A stretch of DNA of 64,000 nucleotides from Streptomyces sp. BA2 (GCF_009769735.1 NZ_WSRO01000002.1:4476001-4540000), one strand, 5' to 3'; shown: positions 35,202 through 43,843, numbered from the stretch's first letter. Notes: generated by a model from the letters alone, not told the origin. Translations and numbers: made by a program.

Positions 35202-37286
35202 TCACTCCTCCCACGGGAGCGGCCTGCTGTGCAGCACGTCGAGCCGGGACACCGCCCTGGTCAGGACCACGTAGAGGCGGCTGGGCCCGCGGTGTTCCGC
35301 CTCCGCGATGGCGGCGGGCTCGACGGCCACGACGTGGTCGTACTCCAGTCCCTTCGCCACGGACGCGGGCAGCACCGTCACGCGCGCGCCCAGGTCGTCC
35401 GGGCCCGCGCTCTCGATCCCGGCCCCGGTGAGGGCCGCGCGCAGGCGGGCGGTGTCGGTGTCGGCGGCGATGACGCCGATCGAGCCCTCGCGGGCGAGCG
35501 CGGCACGCACCGCGTCGACGGTGGCGGCACCCACGTCCCGTACCTCCTGGATCCTCAACTCACCGTCCGAACGCAGCGATCGAGCGGGCGGTACGTCGAC
35601 GTCGAGCGAGGCGAGTACGCGGTTGGCGAGGCCCACGACGGCTTTCGGGACCCGGAAACCGATGGTCAGAGGGGTGACGGAGGCGTCGGGCTTGCCGAGG
35701 TGGGCGAGGAGTTCGGGCCAGCTGCGGGCGGCCCACGGTGTGGTGCCCTGGGCGAGGTCGCCGAGGACGGTGAGCGAGCCGAAGTCCGCGCGGCGGGCGA
35801 TGGCGCGGGCCTCCATCGGGGAGAGGTCCTGGGCCTCGTCGACGACGATGTGGCCGTAACCCTCGGGCCGTTCGAGCAGTCCGCCGATCTCGTCAAGCAG
35901 CACGAGATCGGCGGCGGACCACTTCGCCGACTTGTACGAGCGCGGGGGCTTGCTCCAGCGGATCGCCCGCTGCTCGGCGGCGCCGAGGGCGCCGTCGGCC
36001 GCGGCGGCGAGCGCTTCAGGGTCCCCGAGCAGGGCGGCGAGCACCTCCTCCGGCTTGACCCTTGGCCAGGCCTCGTCGACGAAGGCCGAGACGGAGCGGG
36101 CGCGGGAGATCTTCTGCAGCCAGGCGTTGTTCACGGCGCCCGCGCGGCGCTCGGCCTGCTCCTGGATGTGCCGGACGGCACGGGTGCGCACGCGTTCGCG
36201 GCCGACGGCGTACGGAGGCTCCTCGGCTCGCACGTCCGCGATGATCCGCTCCAGGTCGTCGAGCGCGACCCGCCAGGTGTACGAACCGTCCGGCACCGCG
36301 ATGGAGTTGGTGGGCGCCGCGACGCGCGAGTAGAGCGCGCGGCGCAGGACGGCCGCCATCCGGGCGTCGTGCTTGACGCTCGCCGCGGCCTCGTCGTCCT
36401 GGGCCCGCACGGGTGCGGTGGCCCTGGCGATCTCGTCCGCCACGGTGGACTGGCGCACGCCGGTCTCGCCGAGGGAGGGGAGCACCTCGGCGATGTAGCG
36501 GAGGAAGGTGCGGTTGGGGCCGAGGATGAGGAGCCCGGCGCGCTGCACGCGCTGGGGGTGGGTGTAGAGGAGGTACGCGGCGCGGTGCAGGCCAACGGCG
36601 GTCTTGCCGGTGCCGGGGGCACCTTGGACGCACACGGAGGAGGCGAGTTCACCGCGCACGAGGTCGTCCTGCTCGGGCTGGATGGTGGCGGCGATGTCAC
36701 GCATCGGGCCGACGCGGGGACGCTCGATCTCACCGGCGAGGATGCGGCTGCTGGGGGCGGGTGGGGTGACCGCGGCGTCCGGTTCGCTGCCGGCCAGGGG
36801 CTCGTCCTCCAGGCCGGTGAGGTCGGCGGAGTCGCCCTTGCTGCCGGGCGCCCAGCCGAAGCGGCGGCGGACGGCGACGCCTTGGGGGTCTCGGGCTCCG
36901 GCCTGGTAGAAGGCGCGGGAGACGGGGGCGCGCCAGTCGACGACGAGGGGCGGAGACGAGGGGTCTTCGGTGACGCGGAGGCGGCCGATGTAGTAACTCT
37001 GCCCGCGGTGATCACCGGCTTCGACGGCTTCGGGCCCGTCGGCGGCGAAGTCGAGGCGGCCGAAGAAGAGGGGTGCTTCGGGGAGTTCGCGCATCGCTTT
37101 GGCGTGGCTGCGGAACTGGTAGCCGAGGACTTCGGCGTCGGCGCCGGACGCGGAGACGTCGGCTCCGTGGAGTACCTGCACCTCGGCGCCGTCGACCATG
37201 CGGTCGAGGGCGGTGCGGCAGGTGTCGTGGTAGCGGCGTTCCTGGGCGAGGGCTGAGTCGAGTGGAGTCGTGTCAGGCGATGGCAT
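35202..37286 (-). CDS. HelD-family RNA polymerase-associated ATPase (HelR-like)
   Basis: A 694-residue superfamily 1 ATPase. The N-terminal coiled coil (DSALAQERRYHDTCRTALDRM) enters the RNA polymerase channels in HelD. Walker A is GAPGTGKTAVGLHRAAYLLY, motif II VVDEAQDLSPME, with GFRVPKAVVGLANR and VLPASVAKGLEYDHVVAVEP further on. HelD proteins pull stalled RNA polymerase off DNA; the Streptomyces HelR version also protects the enzyme from rifamycins. I do not see the rifamycin-associated palindrome upstream, so the inducer is probably different. It is divergent from a TetR regulator over 67 bp. Confidence 0.85.
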   Translation of the reverse strand: MPSPDTTPLDSALAQERRYHDTCRTALDRMVDGAEVQVLHGADVSASGADAEVLGYQFRSHAKAMRELPEAPLFFGRLDFAADGPEAVEAGDHRGQSYYIGRLRVTEDPSSPPLVVDWRAPVSRAFYQAGARDPQGVAVRRRFGWAPGSKGDSADLTGLEDEPLAGSEPDAAVTPPAPSSRILAGEIERPRVGPMRDIAATIQPEQDDLVRGELASSVCVQGAPGTGKTAVGLHRAAYLLYTHPQRVQRAGLLILGPNRTFLRYIAEVLPSLGETGVRQSTVADEIARATAPVRAQDDEAAASVKHDARMAAVLRRALYSRVAAPTNSIAVPDGSYTWRVALDDLERIIADVRAEEPPYAVGRERVRTRAVRHIQEQAERRAGAVNNAWLQKISRARSVSAFVDEAWPRVKPEEVLAALLGDPEALAAAADGALGAAEQRAIRWSKPPRSYKSAKWSAADLVLLDEIGGLLERPEGYGHIVVDEAQDLSPMEARAIARRADFGSLTVLGDLAQGTTPWAARSWPELLAHLGKPDASVTPLTIGFRVPKAVVGLANRVLASLDVDVPPARSLRSDGELRIQEVRDVGAATVDAVRAALAREGSIGVIAADTDTARLRAALTGAGIESAGPDDLGARVTVLPASVAKGLEYDHVVAVEPAAIAEAEHRGPSRLYVVLTRAVSRLDVLHSRPLPWEE

Positions 37287-37353
37287 ACGACCAAGAATAA
37301 TGTAACCGAGTTAAATTTATTACCGTGACTCATCAATGCGGTAGGCTCACGCC
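37287..37353. promoter_or_regulatory. AT-rich divergent promoter region of HelD-like and TetR genes
   Basis: The 67-bp gap is markedly AT-rich (aataatgtaaccgagttaaa then tttattaccgtgactcatca). GAGT (37308) and ACTC form loose inverted arms around it, and GTAACCG and TTACCGTG are similar half-sites. It must hold both promoters and probably the TetR operator. Confidence 0.5.
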
Positions 37354-38064
37354 ATGACGGACGATGAAGCGGGCACGGCCACCACTGCTGCCGATTCCGA
37401 GGGCGGCGGCCCCGGCCTGCGCGAGCGCAAGCGGCAGCGGATGTACCAGGCGGTCTCCGACGCGGCGATCGCGCTCTTCCTGGAGAAGGGCTTCGAGAAG
37501 GTGCCGGTAGCGGAGGTGGCGGCGGCCGCCGACATCTCGAAGCCGACCCTGTTCCGGTACTTCCCGTCCAAGGAGGACCTCGTACTCCACCGGTTCGCCG
37601 ACCACGTGGACGAGGCGGCGCGGGTGGTGGCCGAGCGCCCCGCGAAGCACTCCCCCCTGGACGCCCTGCAGCGCCACTTCCTCGACGGCCTGGAGCGCCA
37701 GGACCCGGTGACCGGCCTGTGCGACAACGTCCACGTACTGGCCTTCCACCGACTGCTGTACGGGACGCCGTCACTGGTCGCGCGGCTGTACGCGTATCAG
37801 GAGCGGTCGGAGAGGGCGCTGGGCGAGGCGTTGCGCGAGGCGGCGACGGCGGCGGCGGCCGGGCCGCGGGCCGGCGACGCACTGACCGCGCGGCTGGCCG
37901 CGGGGCAGATCATCGCCGTACAGCGCATCCTCGCTCTGGAGAACTGGCGCCGGATGGACGCGGGGGAGGGGGCGGGAGCGGTGTGGCCGGAGGCGGTGGT
38001 TGCGGCGGAGGGGGCGTTCGGGCAGCTGCGGTCAGGCCTGTCGCGGTACGCGGAGCCCGCCTGA
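37354..38064 (+). CDS. TetR-family regulator
   Basis: A 236-residue repressor. A disordered 20-residue lead precedes the HTH (RKRQRMYQAVSDAAIALFLEKGFEKVPVAEVAAAADISKPTLFRYFPSKEDLVLHRF). The ligand domain has MftR/TetR_C-like helices (LDALQRHFLDGLERQDPVTGLCDNVHVLAFHRLL). Divergent from the HelD-like gene, which it probably controls, coupling RNA polymerase rescue to a small-molecule signal. Ala/Gly-rich C-terminal helices are normal for the host. Confidence 0.88.
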   Translation: MTDDEAGTATTAADSEGGGPGLRERKRQRMYQAVSDAAIALFLEKGFEKVPVAEVAAAADISKPTLFRYFPSKEDLVLHRFADHVDEAARVVAERPAKHSPLDALQRHFLDGLERQDPVTGLCDNVHVLAFHRLLYGTPSLVARLYAYQERSERALGEALREAATAAAAGPRAGDALTARLAAGQIIAVQRILALENWRRMDAGEGAGAVWPEAVVAAEGAFGQLRSGLSRYAEPA

Positions 38065-38120
38065 GCCTTCTTCCACCCACCGGCCCGTTTCACCCCGCAT
38101 CCCCCTGCCGAACAAGCCTC

Positions 38121-38146
38121 TCCCACCCACCCGCCCGATTGCCCCG
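38121..38146. repeat. Partial copy of the dispersed CCCACCCACCCG element
   Basis: tcccacccacccgcccgatt followed by gccccg matches the tail of the elements at 48554, 50968 and 61141 but lacks their hairpin head. It lies in the 263-bp gap between convergent TetR genes. Confidence 0.65.
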
Positions 38147-38193
38147 CAGCGACCAGCGAAAAGCCGCAGTCGGCGACGCTCGGGAGGGGACGT

Positions 38194-38285
38194 GCCGGTA
38201 TGTCTGCCCGGAGCACGGTTCGCGGCACCCCGGAGCCGAAGTAGCTTCGCGGCCACCGGACGACAGCGAGGACGGACATACCGGC
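38194..38285. repeat. Long-range inverted repeat between convergent TetR genes
   Basis: GCCGGTATGTC (38194-38204) and GACATACCGGC (38275-38285) are perfect complementary 11-mers enclosing 70 bp, which include a second inverted motif around AGTAGCTTCGCGG. The RNA would form a long hairpin that may end transcription from either side. Confidence 0.7.
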
Positions 38286-38327
38286 GCGGCCCCGCACCCA
38301 CAGACGCACCCACCCCGCAGCGCGCAC

Positions 38328-39164
38328 TCAGCGCCCCGCTTCCCCCACCAACACCGCCACCCCATCCAGCACCCGCCCGAGCCCGAACTCGAACTCGAAC
38401 TCCGCGTCCTCGGCGCCCTCGGCATCCTCGGCGTCCGCGACGCCCAGGACGCCCGTCGCGAGCAGTCGCCGTAGCGAGGGGAAGCGACCCGGGGCAGTCG
38501 ACGTCAGGGCGTCGACCTTGCGCGCGTACTGCCTCATCGCCTCGTCAGGCCCCCGGCCCTCCGCCCTCATGCCCGCGTCCAGATCGGCCATGAGCGTGAC
38601 CTCGTTCCGCACGAAGCCGCCCACCAGCATCAGCACGGACAGCTTCCAGCCCTCCTCCAGCCCGCTGTCGTCGAGCGCCGCTAGCCCCTGCTCCATCCAC
38701 TCCAGCTGGTGGGGCGTCGCCGGCGGCCCGGTGATCGGGATGCGAACGAGCCACAGGTGGCGCCGGAAGACCTCGCGCTGGGCCCGCGCCCACCACTCCA
38801 GGCGCGCCCGCCACCCCGTCACCTCCGCCGGCATCCCGGGCGGAGTGCCGGTCGCCGCGTCCTGCATGAGGACGTACAACTCGTCCCTGGCGGAGACGTA
38901 CCGGTAGAGGGACATCGGTGAGGCGCCGAGCGCCTTGGCGACCCGCCCCATGGTGACCGCACCGATCCCCTCCGAGGCCGCGATGGCGATGCCCGCGTCG
39001 ACGATGCGATCGAGGCTCAGGCCGGGCTTGGGCCCTTTCGAGGGACGCTCACGCAACCCCCAGGCGGTTTCGAGGCTCACGGACAGCCCCGTCCCCGCCC
39101 CCTCCTCGCCCGCACCCGCACCCGCACCCGCACCCGCACCCGCACTTACACCGTCCGCCGCCAT
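38328..39164 (-). CDS. TetR-family regulator of the adjacent ABC exporter
   Basis: A 278-residue TetR protein with the DrrR-like build. Residues 1-35 hold an (Ala-Gly)n run encoded by gcaccc hexamers (39109-39146). The HTH is LSLDRIVDAGIAIAASEGIGAVTMGRVAKALGASPMSLYRYVSARDELYVLMQ. The TetR_C ligand domain follows, and the end is a Glu/Ala/Phe repeat (DAEDAEGAEDAEFEFEFG). ATG 39164 is the first start before the simple-sequence run. It is divergent from an ABC exporter operon and separated from it by 141 bp with a palindrome. Hexamer slippage could vary the N-terminus between strains. Confidence 0.88.
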   Translation of the reverse strand: MAADGVSAGAGAGAGAGAGEEGAGTGLSVSLETAWGLRERPSKGPKPGLSLDRIVDAGIAIAASEGIGAVTMGRVAKALGASPMSLYRYVSARDELYVLMQDAATGTPPGMPAEVTGWRARLEWWARAQREVFRRHLWLVRIPITGPPATPHQLEWMEQGLAALDDSGLEEGWKLSVLMLVGGFVRNEVTLMADLDAGMRAEGRGPDEAMRQYARKVDALTSTAPGRFPSLRRLLATGVLGVADAEDAEGAEDAEFEFEFGLGRVLDGVAVLVGEAGR

Positions 39165-39243
39165 GATCCGCCGCCGCCTCCTCCATCTTCTGAGCTGCCC
39201 TGCTTGACGCACATCGTAGTTCTGCGTAACCCTTACTCAGTAA

Positions 39244-39260
39244 TGCGTAGACCATACGCA
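39244..39260. promoter_or_regulatory. TetR operator-like palindrome at ABC exporter promoter
   Basis: TGCGTA-GACCA-TACGCA, perfect 6-bp arms around 5 bp, lies 45 bp before the exporter start. A half-site TGCGTA occurs again near 39221. It is the best candidate operator for the divergent TetR protein. Confidence 0.65.
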
Positions 39261-39305
39261 ATAGATCGAGGCCCGACCACACCCCCCCAAATCAGGGAGA
39301 ACCCC

Positions 39306-40268
39306 ATGCCACCCCCGGCCATCGAGGCAAAAGCCCTAACCAAGACCTACGGCTCCGGCGCCCGAGCCGTCCCCGTACTCCGCGGCATCGACCTCCACGT
39401 CCCACCCGGCACCGTCTTCGCCCTCCTCGGCCCGAACGGCGCCGGAAAGACGACAGCCGTCCGCATCCTCACCACGCTCACCACACCCGACGCGGGCACG
39501 GCACGGGTAGCGGGCCACGACATCCGTACGGGGCGCCGCGAGGTCCGCCGGTCGATCAGCCTCACCGGCCAGTCCGCGGCGGTCGACGAGACGCAGACCG
39601 GCGCGGAGAACCTCCGCATGATGGCGAGGCTCGCGGGCATCTCCCGCCCCGCGGCCCGCACACGGGCCGCCGAACTGCTGACCCGCTTCGGCCTCACGGA
39701 AGCAGCCGACCGCCTGGTCCGCACGTACTCGGGAGGCATGCGCCGCCGCGTCGACCTGGCGGCGGGCCTGGTGGGCGACCCCGAGGTGATCTTCCTGGAC
39801 GAGCCGACGACGGGCCTGGACCCGCGCAGCCGCCAGGAGATGTGGGAGGTCGTACGCGCCCTCACGGCACAGGGCACGACGGTCTTCCTGACGACCCAGT
39901 ACCTGGAGGAGGCAGACCAACTGGCGGACCGGATAGCGGTGTTGCACGAGGGGGAAATCGCAGCGAATGGCTCCCCCGCGGACCTCAAATCCCTGCTGCC
40001 GGGCCACCGTCTGGACGCGACGCTCACCACCCAGGAGGCGTATCTGCGCCTGACCGATCGGGCCACGCGCCACTCCCCCGAAACCCTGACGCTCGGCTTC
40101 CCGACGGACGGCACAGCACGAGGAGTACGAGCCCTGCTGGACGACCTGGACCCGACGCGCACGGATTTCGCGACCTTCAAGCTCCACACGGCAACGCTGG
40201 ACGACGTCTTCCTGACCCTCACGAGCCCGTCGAACGCCCACCCGCCAAAGGGACTGACTCATGTCTGA
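39306..40268 (+). CDS. DrrA-type ABC exporter ATP-binding protein
   Basis: A 320-residue ATPase of the daunorubicin-resistance family. Walker A is LLGPNGAGKTTAVRIL. The Q-loop SLTGQSAAVDE, signature YSGGMRRRVDLAAGLVG, Walker B VIFLDEPTTGLDP and switch TTQYLEEADQ follow. The C-terminal DrrA extension ends LHTATLDDVFLTLT. AGGGAGAACCCC precedes ATG 39306. Its end overlaps the permease start by 8 bp, so the two subunits are made together. Likely exports a hydrophobic drug or lipid; the substrate is unknown. Confidence 0.92.
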   Translation: MPPPAIEAKALTKTYGSGARAVPVLRGIDLHVPPGTVFALLGPNGAGKTTAVRILTTLTTPDAGTARVAGHDIRTGRREVRRSISLTGQSAAVDETQTGAENLRMMARLAGISRPAARTRAAELLTRFGLTEAADRLVRTYSGGMRRRVDLAAGLVGDPEVIFLDEPTTGLDPRSRQEMWEVVRALTAQGTTVFLTTQYLEEADQLADRIAVLHEGEIAANGSPADLKSLLPGHRLDATLTTQEAYLRLTDRATRHSPETLTLGFPTDGTARGVRALLDDLDPTRTDFATFKLHTATLDDVFLTLTSPSNAHPPKGLTHV

Positions 40269-41007
40269 AACCCTGATCATGACTGGCCGGGCGATCCGCA
40301 TCAACCGCCGCAACGTGGACGCCCTGATCACCTCGATGGCGCTCCCGGTGATGCTCCTGCTGATCTTCGTCTACTTCTTCGGCGGCGCGATCAAGACGGA
40401 CACCCGGTCGTACGTCACGTACGTGGTCCCCGGAGTCCTCCTCCTCTGCGCCGGCTTCGGCTCGTCGAACACGGCGATTGCGGTGACGGAGGACTTGAAG
40501 GGCGGCATAATCGACCGCTTCCGTTCCCTGGACATCGGCGGCGCCCAGATCCTGGCGGGCCACGTCTTCGCCTCGGTGGCCCGCAATTTGCTCGCCACCT
40601 CCCTGGTCCTGGCCCTGGCCTTCGCGATCGGCTTCCGCCCGACGGCAACCCTGCCCGGCTGGCTCGCGGCAGCAGCCGTACTCCTGGCGTTCATCCTGGC
40701 CCTGTCCTGGCTCTCGGCAACGGCGGGCCTCCTGGCCAAGTCCGCCCAAGCGGCGGGCGGCTTCACGTTCTTCGTGAGCTTCCTCCCGTACCCGAGCAGC
40801 GCCTTCGTCCCCACGTCCACCATGCCCAGCTGGCTCCAGGCCTTCGCCGACAACCAACCGGTGACCCAGGTCATCGAATCCCTACGAGGCCTGCTGCTCA
40901 ACCAGCCGGTAGGAGCGACCCCTTGGATAGCCCTGGCCTGGTGCGCGGGAATCCTGGCCGCTTCGGTGGCAGTGTCGGGCCCGCTTTTCAGGAGGCGGAC
41001 GGCGTGA
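40261..41007 (+). CDS. ABC-2 type exporter permease (DrrB-like)
   Basis: A 248-residue permease with six membrane segments (including ALITSMALPVMLLLIFVYFFGG, YVTYVVPGVLLLCAGFG, LAAAAVLLAFILALSWLSAT and WIALAWCAGILAASVAV). The conserved ABC-2 block FLPYPSSAFVPTSTMPSWLQAFADNQPVTQVIESLRGLL is complete. It is the membrane half of the DrrA-like ATPase and is translationally coupled to it. Its 3' end overlaps the convergent gene at 40988 by 20 bp. Confidence 0.92.
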   Translation: MSETLIMTGRAIRINRRNVDALITSMALPVMLLLIFVYFFGGAIKTDTRSYVTYVVPGVLLLCAGFGSSNTAIAVTEDLKGGIIDRFRSLDIGGAQILAGHVFASVARNLLATSLVLALAFAIGFRPTATLPGWLAAAAVLLAFILALSWLSATAGLLAKSAQAAGGFTFFVSFLPYPSSAFVPTSTMPSWLQAFADNQPVTQVIESLRGLLLNQPVGATPWIALAWCAGILAASVAVSGPLFRRRTA

Positions 41008-41848
41008 GGGGACGCGCTACGCCCCAGAGCGTCTCGAAGAGCTCCTTGCGCTGTGTGCACTTCTCCCTGGCGGCGGCCCCCGCGTCGATGTGCCAGCGCG
41101 TCAAAGACGTGTGGTAGCCTATGAGATCGAGCACCTGTCGGTCCGGCGGCTCGTTCGCGGGACGCTTCTCCACTTTGTCGTAGATACCGTCGAAGAGCTG
41201 CTCGTCATTGATCAGGCAGAACTTCAGAAAAGGGGAGATGTGCAGGACGCGGAACTGCGGGTCGAGTTCCGCTTTGCGGTCGAGTTCCAGCCTTCTGGCT
41301 AGGGCTGTCATGTTGCGTTCGTACTCGCGCACCTTTGCGAGCAACTCCGCCCGGAACCCCTCGTCGTCCTCCGCCTTCCCCTCGCCGTTGAGCATGCCGG
41401 GTATCTCCATCGGCTTGGTGAAGTCCGGCACGAGAATGCGCATCCTCACACGCGGCCGTGCGCCGTCGTGGAGGTCCTCCAGACTCCTGCTGATCTGGTA
41501 GACCACGGTCTCGCCCGTGAATCCGATGGCATCTACGCGAGCTTCGCGCAGCCGCAGTGCTTCGTCGAAATGCTGGCGGAGGTCACGCGTAAGGACCGTC
41601 TCTCTGACGGCGGGACGCATCGCGGCGTTCAGCCTCTGGACCTCGCTGTACAACACGTAGCCCACCAGGCTCAGAACAGCACCACCGAGATACGCCTTGC
41701 CCTCCAGTGCGTCACCGACCGGCTGTACGAACTGGGCGACCAGTCCAAGGCCGAAGATGGACAGGAGCAGCACCCTTGTCACGATGCTCTCCGACTGCGT
41801 CCACCCTTCCACGGCGCGCTCACGAACAGAACGTCTCCGTGCCACCAA
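40988..41848 (-). CDS. Membrane-anchored protein with a DevA-like effector domain
   Basis: A 286-residue protein with two membrane segments near the start (VTRVLLLSIFGLGLVAQFV and AYLGGAVLSLVGYVLYSEV) and a cytoplasmic domain from residue 75. That domain aligns with the C-terminal halves of DevA and DevE in this window: RVDAIGFTGETV against RIDVVSYTAETL, RPRVRMRILVPD against DSINVRILLPSS, PFLKFCLINDEQLFDGIY against PPVKLYLLNQREALLAYY, and LFETLWG against WFDALWA. There is no HTH. It thus looks like a membrane-tethered relative of the dev sensors. It follows the kinase-phosphatase gene by 60 bp on the same strand and may share its transcript. Function unproven. Confidence 0.75.
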   Translation of the reverse strand: MVARRRSVRERAVEGWTQSESIVTRVLLLSIFGLGLVAQFVQPVGDALEGKAYLGGAVLSLVGYVLYSEVQRLNAAMRPAVRETVLTRDLRQHFDEALRLREARVDAIGFTGETVVYQISRSLEDLHDGARPRVRMRILVPDFTKPMEIPGMLNGEGKAEDDEGFRAELLAKVREYERNMTALARRLELDRKAELDPQFRVLHISPFLKFCLINDEQLFDGIYDKVEKRPANEPPDRQVLDLIGYHTSLTRWHIDAGAAAREKCTQRKELFETLWGVARPLTPSAS

Positions 41849-41908
41849 GTCCCCCTCGTGTCCCAGGTGTTGATCCGCAGGGGCTCATGGTGCCCGGTTC
41901 GTGGCCGG

Positions 41909-43795
41909 TCAGGAAGGGCCTGTCTCCACCAGGTCGATCAGGGGCTGAAGCGTGGTGATGACCACCTCGGCTCCAGCGGCACGCAGAGGCACTGCCTTGC
42001 GCTCGTCGCGTGCGTAGCCGACGAAGCGGACCCCTGCCTTCTCGGCGGCCTCCAGGTCAGTCGCCGTGTCACCGATCATCAGCGCATCGTCTGCCCCGGA
42101 ACCCAGGGCCTCCAGGGCTCGGCTCAGCGAGTCCGGGTCCGGTTTCAGAAGGCTGGGCTGGTCCGTACGCCCGTAGACGTGCGGCCCGAACGCATCCAGC
42201 AGCCTCTCCCTCTCCAGATAGGCGGCGACGGCCTTCGGTGAATTGTTCGTCACCACGGCGATCCGGCACCCCCTCGCCTTCAGAGCGAGGATGAGCTCGC
42301 CTGCCCCAGGGGTGGGCAGGGCCGTATTCGCCGCCGCCACCTCACCTTCCGTGAGCAGGGCTTCGAGCGCGGCGACCAGGCTCTTCCCGAGGGGGTCTTG
42401 ATCCATGGCCCGCAGTACGTCGTGCGGGTCGATGGTCTTCCTCACCTCCTCCGTGAGCCGGCCCCCCAAACCGTGTTCGGAAACCAGGTCCCTGAGGTTC
42501 TGGGCGACACCCTCCGAGGATCCGTGCGGGAACAGACGACAGATGGGGCCGTCGAAGTCGAAGAGCACACAGCGGTCGGCCGTACGTGTGAGCCAGTCGG
42601 CGAGCTCTGTGAACTCATCGGTTCCGATGGGCTCGCGCACCTGATCGTCTTCCACAGTGCCCCTTCCGTCGGTGGCGTCGGTGGCTACCGCTGCCGAGTG
42701 CTCCAGCCTGTGACGAGGTCCGGCATGCCAGTCCCGCAGCGCTCGCGCCACCCGCCGCTCGTCCGGTACGGATGCCAGCTTCAAGGGCTCGGCAGCACGC
42801 CGCAAGGCCCTGCAGACCTTCAGGGCCGCGGCATCGAAGTCGTTCTCGTCCGAATCCGCGGGCAAGTCCAGAGCTGCCCTCATGGCGTCCGGGAACACCG
42901 ACTGGGCGTACTCGAAGTCCAGATAGATGCCAAGGTCGGTGTCGAGGCCCGCCGTCATGTCCTCGTGGCCCGCGCGCACCATGGCCTCGGACCACAGATT
43001 CGTCATCCGCTTCTGCTCGTCCTTGTCGTAGCCCATTCGCACGAGATGGGTGGCGAGGTCGTGGAGAGGATCGCCGTATATCGCCAATTCCCAGTCGATG
43101 ACGATGACTTCGTCTCTGTCGATGACGACATTGGCCCGGTGGACGTCGGTGTGCAGCAAGCAGAAAGGGCGTGACGTGAGAGCAGGGCGATCGGGATCAC
43201 TCTTGAACTTCGTCACGGCGTCGGACCGGATACCCACGGCCTCGAAGAGCGTCTCAAAACGTCCCCGGTTGGGGCGGTGCACCTTCTCCTCGGTGAAATC
43301 GATGAGCCAGTCGAGGAAGCTCTGGCTCTCACCGGACTTGGGCCAGCCCTCAGGTCGTGGCGGCAGCTCCTTCTCCGGGACGCCTGCCGTCCGGGCGAAG
43401 AACTCCGCGAAGGACCGCATGAGATCGTCATCGACAGGCCCATCGGGATTCACCTCGGACAACGCCTTCCCCGCGCGGTAGGCGTGCATCGACCAGTCCC
43501 CGAAGTCCGCCACACACCGCGGTACTTCACGGAGGTAGCGGGTCACCACCGAAAGGAGCTGCGCCTCGCTGCGCCAGATGCGTGGCACCACTTCCACTCC
43601 GGCGAGCGGTGTCCGGCACTTGACCTGCGCCCGGAAAGGCATCAACAGGAGGAGGGCCAGCGTCCAGCCGAGCGGGACGACGTAGTTGACATTGTGATGC
43701 CCGTTCGTAACTCGACCATCAGGACGATCCCGATAGGAGTCGGCGAGACGGCGAACCAGTGCCTGATGGGCTCTGCGAGGCAGAGGTGACGACAT
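41909..43795 (-). CDS. APH-like kinase fused to a DevB-like HAD phosphatase
   Basis: A 628-residue two-domain protein. Residues 1 to about 360 are an aminoglycoside-phosphotransferase/choline-kinase-like domain: N-lobe NVNYVVPLGW, catalytic loop HTDVHRAN (215-222; Asp217, Asn222) and metal motif IDWELAIYGDPLHDLATH (Asp234). Residues about 405-628 are a HAD hydrolase with nucleophile DFDGPICRLF (Asp413, Asp415), motif II VVTNNSP, LLKPDPDSLS and ALMIGDTATD. The second half is clearly paralogous to DevB (43844-44581). One chain could phosphorylate and dephosphorylate the same metabolite, or make and clear successive intermediates. Co-directional with devAB, 48 bp after it. Confidence 0.88.
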   Translation of the reverse strand: MSSPLPRRAHQALVRRLADSYRDRPDGRVTNGHHNVNYVVPLGWTLALLLLMPFRAQVKCRTPLAGVEVVPRIWRSEAQLLSVVTRYLREVPRCVADFGDWSMHAYRAGKALSEVNPDGPVDDDLMRSFAEFFARTAGVPEKELPPRPEGWPKSGESQSFLDWLIDFTEEKVHRPNRGRFETLFEAVGIRSDAVTKFKSDPDRPALTSRPFCLLHTDVHRANVVIDRDEVIVIDWELAIYGDPLHDLATHLVRMGYDKDEQKRMTNLWSEAMVRAGHEDMTAGLDTDLGIYLDFEYAQSVFPDAMRAALDLPADSDENDFDAAALKVCRALRRAAEPLKLASVPDERRVARALRDWHAGPRHRLEHSAAVATDATDGRGTVEDDQVREPIGTDEFTELADWLTRTADRCVLFDFDGPICRLFPHGSSEGVAQNLRDLVSEHGLGGRLTEEVRKTIDPHDVLRAMDQDPLGKSLVAALEALLTEGEVAAANTALPTPGAGELILALKARGCRIAVVTNNSPKAVAAYLERERLLDAFGPHVYGRTDQPSLLKPDPDSLSRALEALGSGADDALMIGDTATDLEAAEKAGVRFVGYARDERKAVPLRAAGAEVVITTLQPLIDLVETGPS

Positions 43796-43843
43796 GACCG
43801 CAGAGGTTATCGCCTACAGCACCTCGCCCATGCCCCCGACGCG

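Noticed and set aside
37287..37353. Rifamycin-associated element at the HelD-like gene
   Set aside because: No GC-rich palindrome of the expected type (GGGGCTTGCGGCAAG-like) is in the gap; the region is AT-rich.
27379..41007. Secondary-metabolite gene cluster
   Set aside because: Several tailoring-like enzymes, TetR regulators and an exporter occur, but there is no polyketide, peptide, terpene or RiPP core gene.
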